Of a DNA stretch of 64,000 bases, positions 53,935 to 62,789 are shown piece by piece. The position numbers and the translations under genes are program-made. The first letter of the stretch is position 1. Each line of letters opens with the position of its first letter. The notes beneath the pieces were generated by a model. That model did no database searches. It saw only the letters and a list, made by a program, of their open reading frames with translations, and was not told the DNA's origin. Source of the DNA: DATARR01 sp034666985 (GTDB lineage: Bacteria; Acidobacteriota; Thermoanaerobaculia; Multivoradales; UBA5704); assembly GCA_034666985.1 (NCBI GenBank), contig JAXDKS010000068.1:248001-312000 (forward strand). The letters run 5' to 3'.

Positions 53935-55547
53935 GGCACCTCCGTCCCCAGCGATCGCCCCAGTCCGATCATGTCGAAGGCGAGCCGCCGCTCGGGGTGG
54001 GGATTGCGCACCTTGCTGCGATAGATGTCGAGCCGCACGCCTCGAAAGGCGGGGACGTTGCTTTCGATGGGGATGCTCTTCACTTTCTCGAAACGCTCAG
54101 GGTGGGCGGCGAGCGTCTGGCGCAGCCGCTCCGCCATGGGCATCTTGAAGCGCACCTGCGGCTCTTCGATCACCAGGAGCTCGGGATCGTAGCGGTAGAG
54201 GGTTTCGAGGATCGCGCCCTCACCGCCCGCGTACTCCTTGTAGCTGCCGTTGGGATCGTTGAGCACGCCGTAGAGGAGCTTGTCCCCCCTCAACACCCAG
54301 AGACGGCGGCCGGGATCGTGCCGGCGAAGCTGATAGATGAAGTCGCCATTCAGGAAACCGTCGATGAAGGCGAAGCGGGAGGAGCGGGTGTTGGCCACGA
54401 CGTAGCGCGCCGCCTCCTCGTATCCCCGGACGTAGCGGAGCGGTCCTGTCATCGCGCTCCAGAACGCAGCGCAGACCAGGATCGCCGCAAGGAATGGCCA
54501 TGCCCGCGGCAGCCTTCCCGCGATCCAGTCGATCCCCTCCCAGGCGAACAGGGCGAAGGCCGGAATCCAATAGATCGCGTGGCGTGGGTCGCGCTCGGCG
54601 AGCGGCGAGAAGGAGAGATAGGTGGCGGCGGCGAGCGCGAGATAGGGCCAGCACGCCCGGCGCCGCGAGGGCCGCAGAGCGGAGACCAGGCCGGCGAGGC
54701 CGGCCATGGCCGTGAGCCACCCGATCTGGTTGGGGAGGGCTTTGGGATAGAAGGCGAGGGCGCTGAGAAAGCCGCCGCCGGGAATGGGGTTGGCCCCGCC
54801 CTGGATCGTCACCAGCACGTGCGCGCGGCCGAACTGCGCCAGCATCGGCACGTAGACGGGCAGCACGAGCGCCAGGGCAAGCAGGGCCGCCAGCCATACC
54901 GCTCCACGACGGAGCACGTCGAAGCGCCGCAGAGCCAGCAGGGAGAGGACGAAGAACACGATCAGGAAGAACGAGTCGTAGCGCGTGAGGGCGAAGCCCG
55001 CGGCGGCGGCCGCCGCGACGAAGATATCGAGTCGCCGTCCGAGGTCCAGGTAGCGGACGAAGTGGAAGATCGCCGCCAGCACAAAGGCGAGGGCGGGCAT
55101 CTCCAGCATGACGTGACGGCTCAGCAGGAAGACCAGGGGCGCGAAACCGAAGAGCAGAGTCGCGACTGCGGCCGCGAGCACGCCATGGGTCCGGCGGACG
55201 AGCAGGAAGAAATAAGTGAACGCAAGGAGAGAGAAGAGACTGACGAGGGCCTTCGCCACCGGGAACGACGTGCCGGCCACGAGCATGAGGGCGCCCTCGG
55301 CACCGTAGAACAGGGGCGGCCAGACCACCAGGCCCAGAGCCGGATATTGAAGGTAATACTGGACGGCGTACTCCTTCGGCCGGTCCAGGGGACGGTCGAC
55401 GAGCAGATCGCGGAAGAACACGCCCGTCATCACGTGGCGGCTCTCGTCGTTGTTGTAGAAAGGCTCGCTGGTCCGCCACGCCAGGGCCTGGCCGAGGGCG
55501 ATTGCGAGCAGCACGGCCACGAGCCAGGGAGCCGCTCGCTCCTTCAT
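53931..55547 (-). CDS. GT-C membrane glycosyltransferase
   Basis: 538 residues with about ten hydrophobic helices. The first external loop has the acidic motif in PFYNNDESRHVMTGVFFRDL, followed by YYLQYPALGLVVWPPLFYG, which matches ArnT/PMT-like enzymes (GT39 or GT83). A soluble C-terminal domain of about 150 residues ends the protein. It likely uses a polyprenyl-phosphate sugar in the inner membrane. Its ATG overlaps the FAD-protein stop (ATGA), so it is the last gene of the minus-strand glycan operon. Confidence 0.87.
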   Translation of the reverse strand: MKERAAPWLVAVLLAIALGQALAWRTSEPFYNNDESRHVMTGVFFRDLLVDRPLDRPKEYAVQYYLQYPALGLVVWPPLFYGAEGALMLVAGTSFPVAKALVSLFSLLAFTYFFLLVRRTHGVLAAAVATLLFGFAPLVFLLSRHVMLEMPALAFVLAAIFHFVRYLDLGRRLDIFVAAAAAAGFALTRYDSFFLIVFFVLSLLALRRFDVLRRGAVWLAALLALALVLPVYVPMLAQFGRAHVLVTIQGGANPIPGGGFLSALAFYPKALPNQIGWLTAMAGLAGLVSALRPSRRRACWPYLALAAATYLSFSPLAERDPRHAIYWIPAFALFAWEGIDWIAGRLPRAWPFLAAILVCAAFWSAMTGPLRYVRGYEEAARYVVANTRSSRFAFIDGFLNGDFIYQLRRHDPGRRLWVLRGDKLLYGVLNDPNGSYKEYAGGEGAILETLYRYDPELLVIEEPQVRFKMPMAERLRQTLAAHPERFEKVKSIPIESNVPAFRGVRLDIYRSKVRNPHPERRLAFDMIGLGRSLGTEVP

Positions 55548-56863
55548 CCCAGGCTCTCCGCCGCGCGGTTCGCGAGTTGGATGGTCTCGTTGACGTTCAA
55601 GGTGCCGTGAACGATGTGCGCCGCGTTGACGAGGTGGAGACCGGGCACCGAGGTGGCAATCGGCGGTAGCGTCCGCGAGTAGTGGAGCGTCGGCAGGGCG
55701 AAGACGTGTTTGACGCGCGAGACGCGGAAGGCGAGGACGTCGCAGCGGTCGAAGCCAGGCACCATCCGCTCCAGGCCGGCGAGGAAGCTCTCCGCGATCT
55801 CGCCGTCGGAGAGGGCGAAGGCCGGGTCCTCCGGGTCCACGTACTTGGGCAGGTAGACCAGGGTGTAACCGCCGAGCTGCGCGGGATCGACGAGGGTGGA
55901 CATCTCGACCACAGCGGTGAAGGGGTAGCCCGGATCGGTGATGTTGGTGACGTAGAAACCGGCGAGAGGCCGGCGCAGCAGGAGGGAGGCGCAGACGATC
56001 CCGAGGTACTGGACACCCTGGAGCCGCGCCGTCTCATCCGCGGTGAGCCCCTGGCACAATCGGGCGGCCACGGGCGCGGGCACGGTCGCCACGATCTGAT
56101 CGAAGATTTCCGTTCGATCGTGAAACTCGATGCGAACACCGCCGCCGGGGGCGGCAGCGATCCGCGTAGCGGCGTGGCTGGTGCGGATCGCCACTCCTTC
56201 GCCCGCCAGCACCTCGGCGAAGCGAGAGAGAATGCGGGCGTAGCCGCCGGACACGTAGCCAAACATCTCCTTCTTGAGGCCCGTGCGGCGGGCGGCGTAG
56301 AGGCGGGCGATGGTGGCCCAGAGAAAGGCGGCGGAGGTGCGGCGCCAGTGCTGGCCGAGCTTGGCTTCGAGCAGCGGCAGCCAGATCGTCTCGAAAGTCC
56401 GCTCACCCGACCAGCGCCGCAGCCAGTCGGCTACCGGGATGGCTTCGAGCGGCAGCGGATCGCGGATGCGCGAAGCATGGAGGATGGTCGCCGCCAGCCG
56501 CGCCTTGCCCACCAGGCCCAAGGGAGGGAAGCGGAGGAACTCCAGGGCGTTCGACATCGAGTGGAAGCGACCGCCGGAGAAGAAGCCCGTCCGCGTCTCG
56601 GCCCAGCGCAGCTCGCTTTCGATCCCCAGCTCGGCCCACAGAGCGCGGAGGTGGACATCGGACAGCAGGGTGACGTGATAGTGGCGGTCCCACACGATCC
56701 CATGGGGGCCATCCAGATTCCAGGGCGCGGCGAGACCGCCGAGCTCCGGCGCCGCCTCGAAGAGGGTGACGTCGTGCCCGGCCTTTGCGAAGCGGTGGGC
56801 GAGGGTCATCCCCAGGATGCCGCCGCCGACCACGGCCCGGCGTTCTCTCAATCCGGCGGCCAT
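55544..56863 (-). CDS. FAD-dependent amine-oxidase/mutase-like protein
   Basis: 439 residues. RRAVVGGGILGMTLAHRFAK is the FAD-binding loop, then VTLFEAAPELGGLAAPWNLD and DRHYHVTLLSDVHLRALWAE. LWATIARLYAARRTGLKKEM and LVNAAHIVHGTLNVNETIQL come later, the last being the second FAD motif. It resembles protoporphyrinogen-oxidase-like and UDP-galactopyranose-mutase-like proteins found in glycan clusters. The ATG at 56863 overlaps the acyltransferase gene by 16 bases with GAGG eight bases upstream. The reaction is not predictable beyond flavin chemistry on a sugar or lipid. Confidence 0.87.
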   Translation of the reverse strand: MAAGLRERRAVVGGGILGMTLAHRFAKAGHDVTLFEAAPELGGLAAPWNLDGPHGIVWDRHYHVTLLSDVHLRALWAELGIESELRWAETRTGFFSGGRFHSMSNALEFLRFPPLGLVGKARLAATILHASRIRDPLPLEAIPVADWLRRWSGERTFETIWLPLLEAKLGQHWRRTSAAFLWATIARLYAARRTGLKKEMFGYVSGGYARILSRFAEVLAGEGVAIRTSHAATRIAAAPGGGVRIEFHDRTEIFDQIVATVPAPVAARLCQGLTADETARLQGVQYLGIVCASLLLRRPLAGFYVTNITDPGYPFTAVVEMSTLVDPAQLGGYTLVYLPKYVDPEDPAFALSDGEIAESFLAGLERMVPGFDRCDVLAFRVSRVKHVFALPTLHYSRTLPPIATSVPGLHLVNAAHIVHGTLNVNETIQLANRAAESLG

Positions 56864-57492
56864 CCCTCCCGCACCTCCCCCCGCTTCACCGCATAGCCCC
56901 GTCCGCACGCCCGGCACGTCGCCGGTTGGAACCGGTCGGCGTCTCGTTCGTGAAAACGAAGGAGGAGCTGGCCGCAGCGGCAGACGCAGCCCACGGAACG
57001 GGCCGGATGGCCGAGCGCGAGGTGGAAATCGGGGACCGCCTTCGTTACCACCGAGCCCATGCCGATCATGGCGAAGCGGCCGATGGCGAGGTCGTTGCCC
57101 ACCGTGCAGCCGGCGCCGATCGTCGCCCCCTCGCGCACCCGGGTGGGGAGGGTGTGATCGTCCGGCTCGGAGGAGCGCAGATGCCGGAGGTCCGGCGTCG
57201 TGGCGCGGGGGAAGCGATCATTGGTGAATACCGTGCCGGCGCTGATCATCACGCCGTCTTCGATCGTCACGCCGGCGCAGAGGTAAACCATTGCATTGAT
57301 TTTTACGCGGTGACCGATCCGCACGCCGTAGGCAATATAGGTTTTTTCGCCGACGATGCACTCCTCGCCGAGGCGGGCGCCGCGCCGGATGTGGACGTTG
57401 TCCCAGATGGCGCTGCCGGGGCCGATCTCCACGTCCTCCTCGATCAGGGCGGTGGGGTGGATGAACGCGGTGGGATGGACCCGCGCCGTCAT
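56848..57492 (-). CDS. Left-handed beta-helix acyltransferase with zinc ribbon
   Basis: 214 residues. Hexapeptide repeats run from about 5 to 160 (AFIHPTALIEEDVEIGPGSA, AGVTIEDGVMISAGTVFTND, GATIGAGCTVGNDLAIGRFA). This is the fold of WbpD/PglD-type sugar N-acetyltransferases. The last 45 residues add a likely zinc ribbon (CVCRCGQLL and ATCRACGRGY). ATG 57492 overlaps the oxidoreductase stop (ATGA). With the adjacent oxidoreductase and aminotransferase it would complete an oxidation, amination and acetylation sequence as in Wbp/Wlb pathways. That pathway assignment is inference. Confidence 0.9.
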   Translation of the reverse strand: MTARVHPTAFIHPTALIEEDVEIGPGSAIWDNVHIRRGARLGEECIVGEKTYIAYGVRIGHRVKINAMVYLCAGVTIEDGVMISAGTVFTNDRFPRATTPDLRHLRSSEPDDHTLPTRVREGATIGAGCTVGNDLAIGRFAMIGMGSVVTKAVPDFHLALGHPARSVGCVCRCGQLLLRFHERDADRFQPATCRACGRGYAVKRGEVREGWPPD

Positions 57493-58547
57493 GCCCGCTC
57501 GCCCGCCACCAGGGAGAGGATGCGCGTCCGGCCCAGACGGCGCAGGCGCTCGGGATCCGTGACCGCCGTCCACCGGCTGCCGTGGAGGGCGCGGTAGGCG
57601 GCCTCGATCACCTCGACGGAGGCGAGCGCGTCCGCCATCGTGATCCGCGGCTCCTCCTCGCCGGCGATCGTCCGCACGAAATTCGTGATCTGTGCCCGGA
57701 AAGCCTGCAACTTGTCATAACCGGTGCCGAAGGGAATCCAGGCGGGGTCGGGGATCCTCCGGTAGCGCGACTCCTTCCAGCCGACGTGGAGGATGCCCTC
57801 GGTGCCATAGAGCGTGAGATAGCTGTCCGTCTCCTTGCCCAGGCTCCACGACAGGTCGATGCTGCCCAGCGCCCCCTGGGCATTACGCACGAACAGCCGC
57901 ACGGTCTCCTCGACCGCGAGCCCCTGGCTGCGGGGCCCTTCGACGACCTGCACGTCCACCAGCGGCCCGAGGAAGGAGCGCATCAGATCGACGGAATGGG
58001 TGCCGTTGTCGATCAGCACGCCGCCGCCGCTCAGGGATCGCTCGGAGTTCCAGCGCGCCGACATGTCGATCCGCCCCGTGAAGCCGTTCTCCGCCTGCAC
58101 GATCTCGCCGATCACTCCCGACTCGACCAGGCTGCGCGCGCGCACCACGTCCGCCGCGTAGCGGAATTTGGAGGCCATGGTGAGGACCGCCCCCGTCCGG
58201 CGGGCGGCGTGCGCCATCAGCCGGGCGCTGTGGGAGTCGATGCTGAGCGGTTTCTCGCAGAGGACGTGGACGCGCCGCCGCAGGAAATGGATGGAGATGT
58301 CCGGATGGGTGGCCGGCGGCGTGCAGACGATGACGGCGTCGAGCGGGCCGGCGGCGGCCATGGCCGTGTGCGACGGGTAGCTCGGGCAGCCCAGCCTTTC
58401 AGACAGGGCGTGGGCGGCCTCAGGGCGCACGTCCGCCACGGCGGCAATGAAGGCGTCCTCGATGCCCTCGAACGCCTGCACGTAGGAGTCGGCGATCCGC
58501 CCGGCCCCCACCAGCCCAAAACGCAGACGCCGCAGAGGCCGGCTCAC
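57489..58547 (-). CDS. Gfo/Idh/MocA sugar dehydrogenase (WbpB/WlbA-like)
   Basis: 352 residues from a GTG at 58547 that overlaps the aminotransferase stop (GTGA). LRFGLVGAGRIADSYVQAFE is the NAD(P) loop, HVLCEKPLSIDSHSARLMAH holds the EKP lysine, and GGGVLIDNGTHSVDLMRSFL the substrate-side His. In Wbp-type clusters the homologue oxidises a nucleotide sugar at C3 before transamination; the neighbours fit that role. The longer frame upstream is inside the aminotransferase gene and was not used. Confidence 0.9.
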   Translation of the reverse strand: MSRPLRRLRFGLVGAGRIADSYVQAFEGIEDAFIAAVADVRPEAAHALSERLGCPSYPSHTAMAAAGPLDAVIVCTPPATHPDISIHFLRRRVHVLCEKPLSIDSHSARLMAHAARRTGAVLTMASKFRYAADVVRARSLVESGVIGEIVQAENGFTGRIDMSARWNSERSLSGGGVLIDNGTHSVDLMRSFLGPLVDVQVVEGPRSQGLAVEETVRLFVRNAQGALGSIDLSWSLGKETDSYLTLYGTEGILHVGWKESRYRRIPDPAWIPFGTGYDKLQAFRAQITNFVRTIAGEEEPRITMADALASVEVIEAAYRALHGSRWTAVTDPERLRRLGRTRILSLVAGERA

Positions 58548-59755
58548 GCCGCCTCCCGCAGCAGCCGGCCGGCGGCCTCGTGAATGCACGCGGCCAGATG
58601 ATCCACGTGCTCCGCTTCGAAGCGCTCGTTCCAGGGCAGGACCAGGATGCCGTCGAGCGCCTCGAACACACCGGGGAAGCGGGAGTGCCGGTAGTCGAGC
58701 GCCTCGGGGTGCGCCAGGGTGAACGGCCAGCGGCTCTCGCCGAAGGTCCGCTGCCGCTGGAACACCTCGCAATCGAAAGCCGGCTTCTGGATGTAGCGCG
58801 GCGCCGCGGCGATGCCCCGCGCCTTGAGCCGCGCCCCCATCTCCACGGCGCCGCCTGGGAGCACGTCGGGATCGATCCGCAGGCCGTAGCGCCAGTAGGT
58901 ATGGACGCTCCCGGGGCGCACCTGGGGCGGGGCAACTCCCGGCAGGTTTCGCAGGGCCGCCGTGAGCCGCGCGGCGTTGGCGATCCGCCGCTCGACGAAA
59001 GATTCCAGCCGCGGGAGCTGCGCCAGGGCCACGGCCCCCTGGAGCTCGCTCAGCCGCGAGTTGAGGGCCAGGAAGGTGTGATCCGGGTGCGCGTCGCCGT
59101 AGCCCCAGGCCTTGTTGATGAACAGCATCATGCGGCGGGCCAGGGCGTCGTCGTCCGTGACCACGAGCCCCCCTTCGCCGCAGGTGACGTGCTTGCCCTG
59201 CTGCAGGCTGAACACCCCGATCGTGCCCATCGTCCCCACCATCCGCTCCTGATCGCGGGCGAGGAACGCCTGCGCGCAGTCTTCGATCACGGGGATCCCC
59301 CGTTGCCGCGCCAGCTTGAGAATGGGTCCCATGTCACAAGGATTGCCGAACAGGTGGGTGACCACGATAGCGCGGGTCCGTTCGCCGAGGCAGGTCTCGA
59401 TCGTCGCGGCCGTGACGTTGCAGGTCGCGGGATCGACGTCGGCGAAGACCGGGATGGCCCCTTGATAGAGGATCGGCGCCAGGGCGCCCATGTCGGTGAT
59501 GGGGGTCGTGACGATCTCGTCCCCCGGCTCGGGATCGATCGCCACCACGGCCGTGTGGAACGCTGAGGTCCCGGAGGAGCAGGCCCAGGCGTGGCGGACG
59601 CCGAGCATCCCGGCGAAGCGCTGTTCGAGAGCGCGGACGGCGGTCCCCTTGGTGCTCGTCAACGTGCCGCTGCGCAGCACCTCCGCGAGCAGCGCCATCT
59701 CCGCCTCGCCGAAGCTCCGTCCGGAGGCGTCCTGATCGGAAGGAAGATCAATCAT
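58544..59755 (-). CDS. DegT/DnrJ/EryC1/StrS sugar aminotransferase
   Basis: 403 residues. The PLP lysine is in VFSLQQGKHVTCGEGGLVVT (K188). IEDCAQAFLARDQE (Asp159 contacting the PLP ring) and HAWACSSGTSAFHTAVVAID (phosphate loop) are family landmarks. It should transfer an amino group from glutamate to a keto-sugar nucleotide. It is encoded between the deacetylase-GT2 fusion and the sugar oxidoreductase, with eight- and four-base overlaps. No regulatory site is seen. Confidence 0.93.
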   Translation of the reverse strand: MIDLPSDQDASGRSFGEAEMALLAEVLRSGTLTSTKGTAVRALEQRFAGMLGVRHAWACSSGTSAFHTAVVAIDPEPGDEIVTTPITDMGALAPILYQGAIPVFADVDPATCNVTAATIETCLGERTRAIVVTHLFGNPCDMGPILKLARQRGIPVIEDCAQAFLARDQERMVGTMGTIGVFSLQQGKHVTCGEGGLVVTDDDALARRMMLFINKAWGYGDAHPDHTFLALNSRLSELQGAVALAQLPRLESFVERRIANAARLTAALRNLPGVAPPQVRPGSVHTYWRYGLRIDPDVLPGGAVEMGARLKARGIAAAPRYIQKPAFDCEVFQRQRTFGESRWPFTLAHPEALDYRHSRFPGVFEALDGILVLPWNERFEAEHVDHLAACIHEAAGRLLREAA

Positions 59756-61487
59756 GATGGGCTCCCGAAGGGGAAGGCCGGAGATCGGCCGGTTGGATCC
59801 CGGGCTGGCGGCGCGATCCGAAGAGCCGCAGGGCCGCCAGGCGGGCGAGGAGCCGGAGATGCCCCGCGATGGAGCGCAGGGTCTTCATCTTCGACTGGCC
59901 GAGGAGGCGCACCTCCAACGTCGTGGGGTGCTCCACCACGACCGAGCCCTGAAGATCCAGCCGGGCGAGCATCTCCGCGATCCCCAGGAAACCGTCCTCG
60001 CGCACCGCCAGATCGGCCAGGGCCCGCCGGCGGTAGACGCGGAAGCAACTTGTATAGGTGTGGAGCTTCTGCCGCAGCACGATCCTGTAGAGGCGGGAGG
60101 CGCCGCGGGAGAGCGCGAGCCGCCAGGCGGGCACGTTCAGCACCTGGCCGCGCGGGTGATAGGGCGAGGCCGTGACCAGGTCGACCCCCTCCACGAGCTT
60201 GGGGATCATCTCCGCCAGCCCGTGGGGATCGTAGGTGCAGTCGCAGTCGAACGAGCAGACGATCTCCGTGCCCGCCGCGCGCAGACCGGTGAGGATCGCC
60301 GCCGCCACCCCGCGATTGTTATCGTGCCGCAGCAGCGTGGTGTCGGTCCGCGCGTCGAAGAGCCGGTGGAGGAGGTCCCACGTGCCGTCCGTGCTGGCGT
60401 CGTCCACGAAGACGAAGGCGAGCTCGTAGTCCCGGCCCAGCCACACCCGCACGCTGCGCAGCGTGTTGGCCAGGTATTCGAGCGACCGCTCCTCGTTGAA
60501 ACAGGGGACGACCAGGGTGACCGGCACCCGTCTCCCCGGGCTGGGCGCCAGCCGCGCGGGCATTATGACCTCCGGCATGACCTCCGGCATGACCTCCGGC
60601 ACGACAGACGGCACAGGCTCCGCCGTCACCGCGGGGCCGGGATCGAGCCCGAGGTATTCGGCGATGCTCTGGACCCGGGAGGTACGGAAGTAGTCCTCCA
60701 GCACCCAGGCCATCTTGTCGAGGTTGCGGTAGTGGCGGATGCGGGTCAGCAGCGAGCCGGTGTTGAGCGTCGGCTGCTCGGGATCGAGCTCCCAGACGTG
60801 GAAGTACATGACGAAGGGAGCGGTGTGCCGGCGGTGCCAGAGGCGGACGAGCGGCTTGACCAGGGTGTGGGGGAGCTGCCGGAAGTAGTTGCCGCCGGCC
60901 ACCGGCAGCGCGAGACCGCCGAGCGTCACGGCCGAAGGCGGGATCTCCCACAGCGATCGGCCGCCTGCGGGACGCCGGTGGACCGCGTGGCGCCAGGGCT
61001 CCGCGGCGAAGTGGCGGCCCAGGGGGCGGACGCTGGAGTCGTAGGCGTAGCCCTCCTCCGCCACCACGTCGAGGGCCCAGAGATCCGAGGGCCTGAGGAA
61101 GTGGGGTACCCGGTGACCGAAGGCGCGGACTCCGGCCGCCCGCTCCAGGGCCTCCCTGGAGCGTCGCAGGTCGTCGCGGAATTCCTCCGGGCTCATCTGC
61201 CGGATCGTGCGGTGCCAGTAGCCGCCGCTCGCCACCTCGTGGCCGCGCCGGACGATCTCGCGCACCACCTCCGGCATCGCGTCCGCCACCCAGCCCAGCA
61301 CGAAGAACGTGGCCCGCACGCCGGAGGCTTCCAGCAGGTCGAGCGCCTTCGTGGTGTTGCGGGCGATGCGGGTTTCGAACCGGTACCAGTGCTCTTTCTG
61401 GATCAATCCCTCGAACGAGCCGACCTGGTAGTAGTCCTCGACCCCGACGGTGAGCAGCACCCGATTCGAATCGATCGAAAGCTCCAT
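59748..61487 (-). CDS. Degenerate polysaccharide deacetylase fused to a GT2 glycosyltransferase
   Basis: 579 residues. Residues 5-290 resemble the deacetylases of the PEP-CTERM/exosortase type (TVGVEDYYQVGSFEGLIQKE, GVRATFFVLGWVADAMPEVV). Two key residues differ from the usual text: VGVED has Gly15 where VDVED is normal, and EVASGGYWH has Gly88 where SHGYxH has a metal His. A linker with PEVM repeated (about 298-310) leads to a GT2 domain (VPVTLVVPCFNEERSLEYLA, VFVDDASTDGTWDLLHRLFD, CSFDCDCTYDPHG). ATG 61487 has CGGAG six bases upstream. The transferase half looks intact. It is the first gene of the glycan operon. Confidence 0.87.
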   Translation of the reverse strand: MELSIDSNRVLLTVGVEDYYQVGSFEGLIQKEHWYRFETRIARNTTKALDLLEASGVRATFFVLGWVADAMPEVVREIVRRGHEVASGGYWHRTIRQMSPEEFRDDLRRSREALERAAGVRAFGHRVPHFLRPSDLWALDVVAEEGYAYDSSVRPLGRHFAAEPWRHAVHRRPAGGRSLWEIPPSAVTLGGLALPVAGGNYFRQLPHTLVKPLVRLWHRRHTAPFVMYFHVWELDPEQPTLNTGSLLTRIRHYRNLDKMAWVLEDYFRTSRVQSIAEYLGLDPGPAVTAEPVPSVVPEVMPEVMPEVIMPARLAPSPGRRVPVTLVVPCFNEERSLEYLANTLRSVRVWLGRDYELAFVFVDDASTDGTWDLLHRLFDARTDTTLLRHDNNRGVAAAILTGLRAAGTEIVCSFDCDCTYDPHGLAEMIPKLVEGVDLVTASPYHPRGQVLNVPAWRLALSRGASRLYRIVLRQKLHTYTSCFRVYRRRALADLAVREDGFLGIAEMLARLDLQGSVVVEHPTTLEVRLLGQSKMKTLRSIAGHLRLLARLAALRLFGSRRQPGIQPADLRPSPSGAHHD

Positions 61488-61835
61488 CCGGGACTCCGAA
61501 TCCTTTCCTCGAATTCCACCCGAGCCGCCTGCGCTCGCCACCCCTGTTTGTTCACTGATACGTCGGCTTGCTGTTGCTGCAAGACATGAACCATCGATGA
61601 TGATGCATGCTTCAGAGGGGGAAAACTCGGGAAAGCGCTCCCTTGCGCTCTGTATGGAGGGAAAGAATTACGAGTTGGAGATCCGTCCTGCTCCAGGCAT
61701 ACAAAGACTCTTCCGCATATCTCGATGGCGGGGTCGAGGGGAAAGCCCAGGTCGTGTTAGACTGATACAAAGACTGACGGATCACTGACACGTCAACAGA
61801 CATGTCAAAATCAAGAAGGACTCAAGGAGAGCCTC
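61488..61835. promoter_or_regulatory. Divergent intergenic region with repeated CACTGAYACGTC
   Basis: No gene. The 12-mer CACTGAYACGTC occurs at 61553-61564 and 61783-61794 in the same orientation, and ACTGATAC also lies at 61761 and near 62402. The stretch before the lipoprotein gene holds further ACTGA copies at short spacing. These may be operators for a shared regulator, but no promoter boxes are convincing. Confidence 0.4.
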
Positions 61836-62138
61836 ATGCAAGGGAGCCGTGTGCGCCGTCCGCTGTCGTGGCTGGTCCTGTCCCTCCTCGTGCTGCTGCT
61901 CCCGGTCTGCTGGGGCTGCAGGATGCCCAGCAGCTCGCCGTCCGCGTCGTCCGGCTCTTCGTCGTCGAGCGAGCAGGCGGAGCGCACCCGCAAGATGGAG
62001 GAGAAGGCGGCCGAGATCGACCGCAAGGCGGAGGAGATCCGCAACATGCAGGGCACCGACGAGGAGAAGGCCGAGGCCGTGAACAAGCTCGACGAGGAAC
62101 GGCGGGAGCTCAACGACATGCAGGACCAGGGCAAGTAG
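61836..62138 (+). CDS. Small lipoprotein with charged helix
   Basis: 100 residues. The N-terminus has Arg residues, a hydrophobic stretch (SWLVLSLLVLLLPVCWGC) and a lipobox-like VCWGC (modified Cys about 28). A Ser-rich spacer (SSSPSASSGSSSSS) follows, then a charged coiled coil (RKMEEKAAEIDRKAEEIRNM). AAGGAG precedes the ATG. The layout recalls Lpp-type envelope tethers, but no C-terminal Lys/Arg motif for peptidoglycan attachment is evident beyond the final GK. Function unknown. Confidence 0.75.
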   Translation: MQGSRVRRPLSWLVLSLLVLLLPVCWGCRMPSSSPSASSGSSSSSEQAERTRKMEEKAAEIDRKAEEIRNMQGTDEEKAEAVNKLDEERRELNDMQDQGK

Positions 62139-62471
62139 TCTCTGGCCTTTCTCCCTCTCCGGGAGAGGGGTACCCGGCTGAAAGGGTGGAGCTTGTAGGG
62201 TGCGCTGTGCGCACCTTCACCGGTCTTGTGCGCACAGCGCACCCTACGGGATCTTGCTTTTCTCCCTCTTCTCCCGGTGAGGGGGGTTGGGAGGGGACGG
62301 GAGAAGAGGGCCGGGGTGATGAGGGTCTTGGGTGGGGGCCTCGGCGGCAAAGTCAGCGCGTATAGGGCCCAAGGACCTCGGCATACGGAGTGCATTCCTT
62401 ACTGATACAGTCGTAGAAGCACTGACCCCCGGCCGGAGACCCCGGCCTTTCGTCACTGGAGGATCGCGGGC
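62139..62471. repeat. Dispersed GC-rich repeats with a 20-bp stem hairpin
   Basis: No gene. The exact 28-bp repeat of 25115-25142 recurs at 62192-62219 within a long hairpin whose arms, 62195-62214 and 62228-62247, are perfect 20-bp complements. CTCCGGGAGAGG, CGGCTGAAAGGGTGGAGCTT and GGCCGGGGTGATGAGG resemble the ends and centre of the MITE at 36323. It looks like a decayed or composite copy of that family. Confidence 0.7.
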
Positions 62472-62717
62472 ATGGACATCCTGACCTGGATCATCGTCGG
62501 CCTGGTGGCCGGCGTGCTGGCGTCGCTCGTCGTCGGGCGCGGCTATGGGATCGTCGGCGACATCATCATCGGCATCGTCGGCGCCTTCATCGGCGGCTGG
62601 ATCTTCCGCCAGATGCACTGGCACACCCCCTTCGGAGGACTGGCCGGCACCATCTTCGTGGCCTTCATCGGTGCCGTCCTCCTCCTCTTCATCCTGAGGC
62701 TCATCCGCCGGGCCTGA
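62472..62717 (+). CDS. GlsB/YeaQ/YmgE-type small membrane protein
   Basis: 81 residues, three membrane helices with glycine-rich turns: LTWIIVGLVAGVLASLVVGR, GIVGDIIIGIVGAFIGGWIF and GTIFVAFIGAVLLLFILRLI. This is the transglycosylase-associated (GlsB/YeaQ/YmgE) family, small integral membrane proteins often induced by stress. Two His (MHWHTP) sit between helices 2 and 3. GGAGG lies upstream of the ATG. No partner gene is obvious. Confidence 0.92.
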   Translation: MDILTWIIVGLVAGVLASLVVGRGYGIVGDIIIGIVGAFIGGWIFRQMHWHTPFGGLAGTIFVAFIGAVLLLFILRLIRRA

Positions 62718-62789
62718 GGCGCGCTTTTTTAGCGATCTTGCACCTTCCCTCTTAGAGCGTCCCCTTTGGCGCCCAAGAGGAAATCCCTT

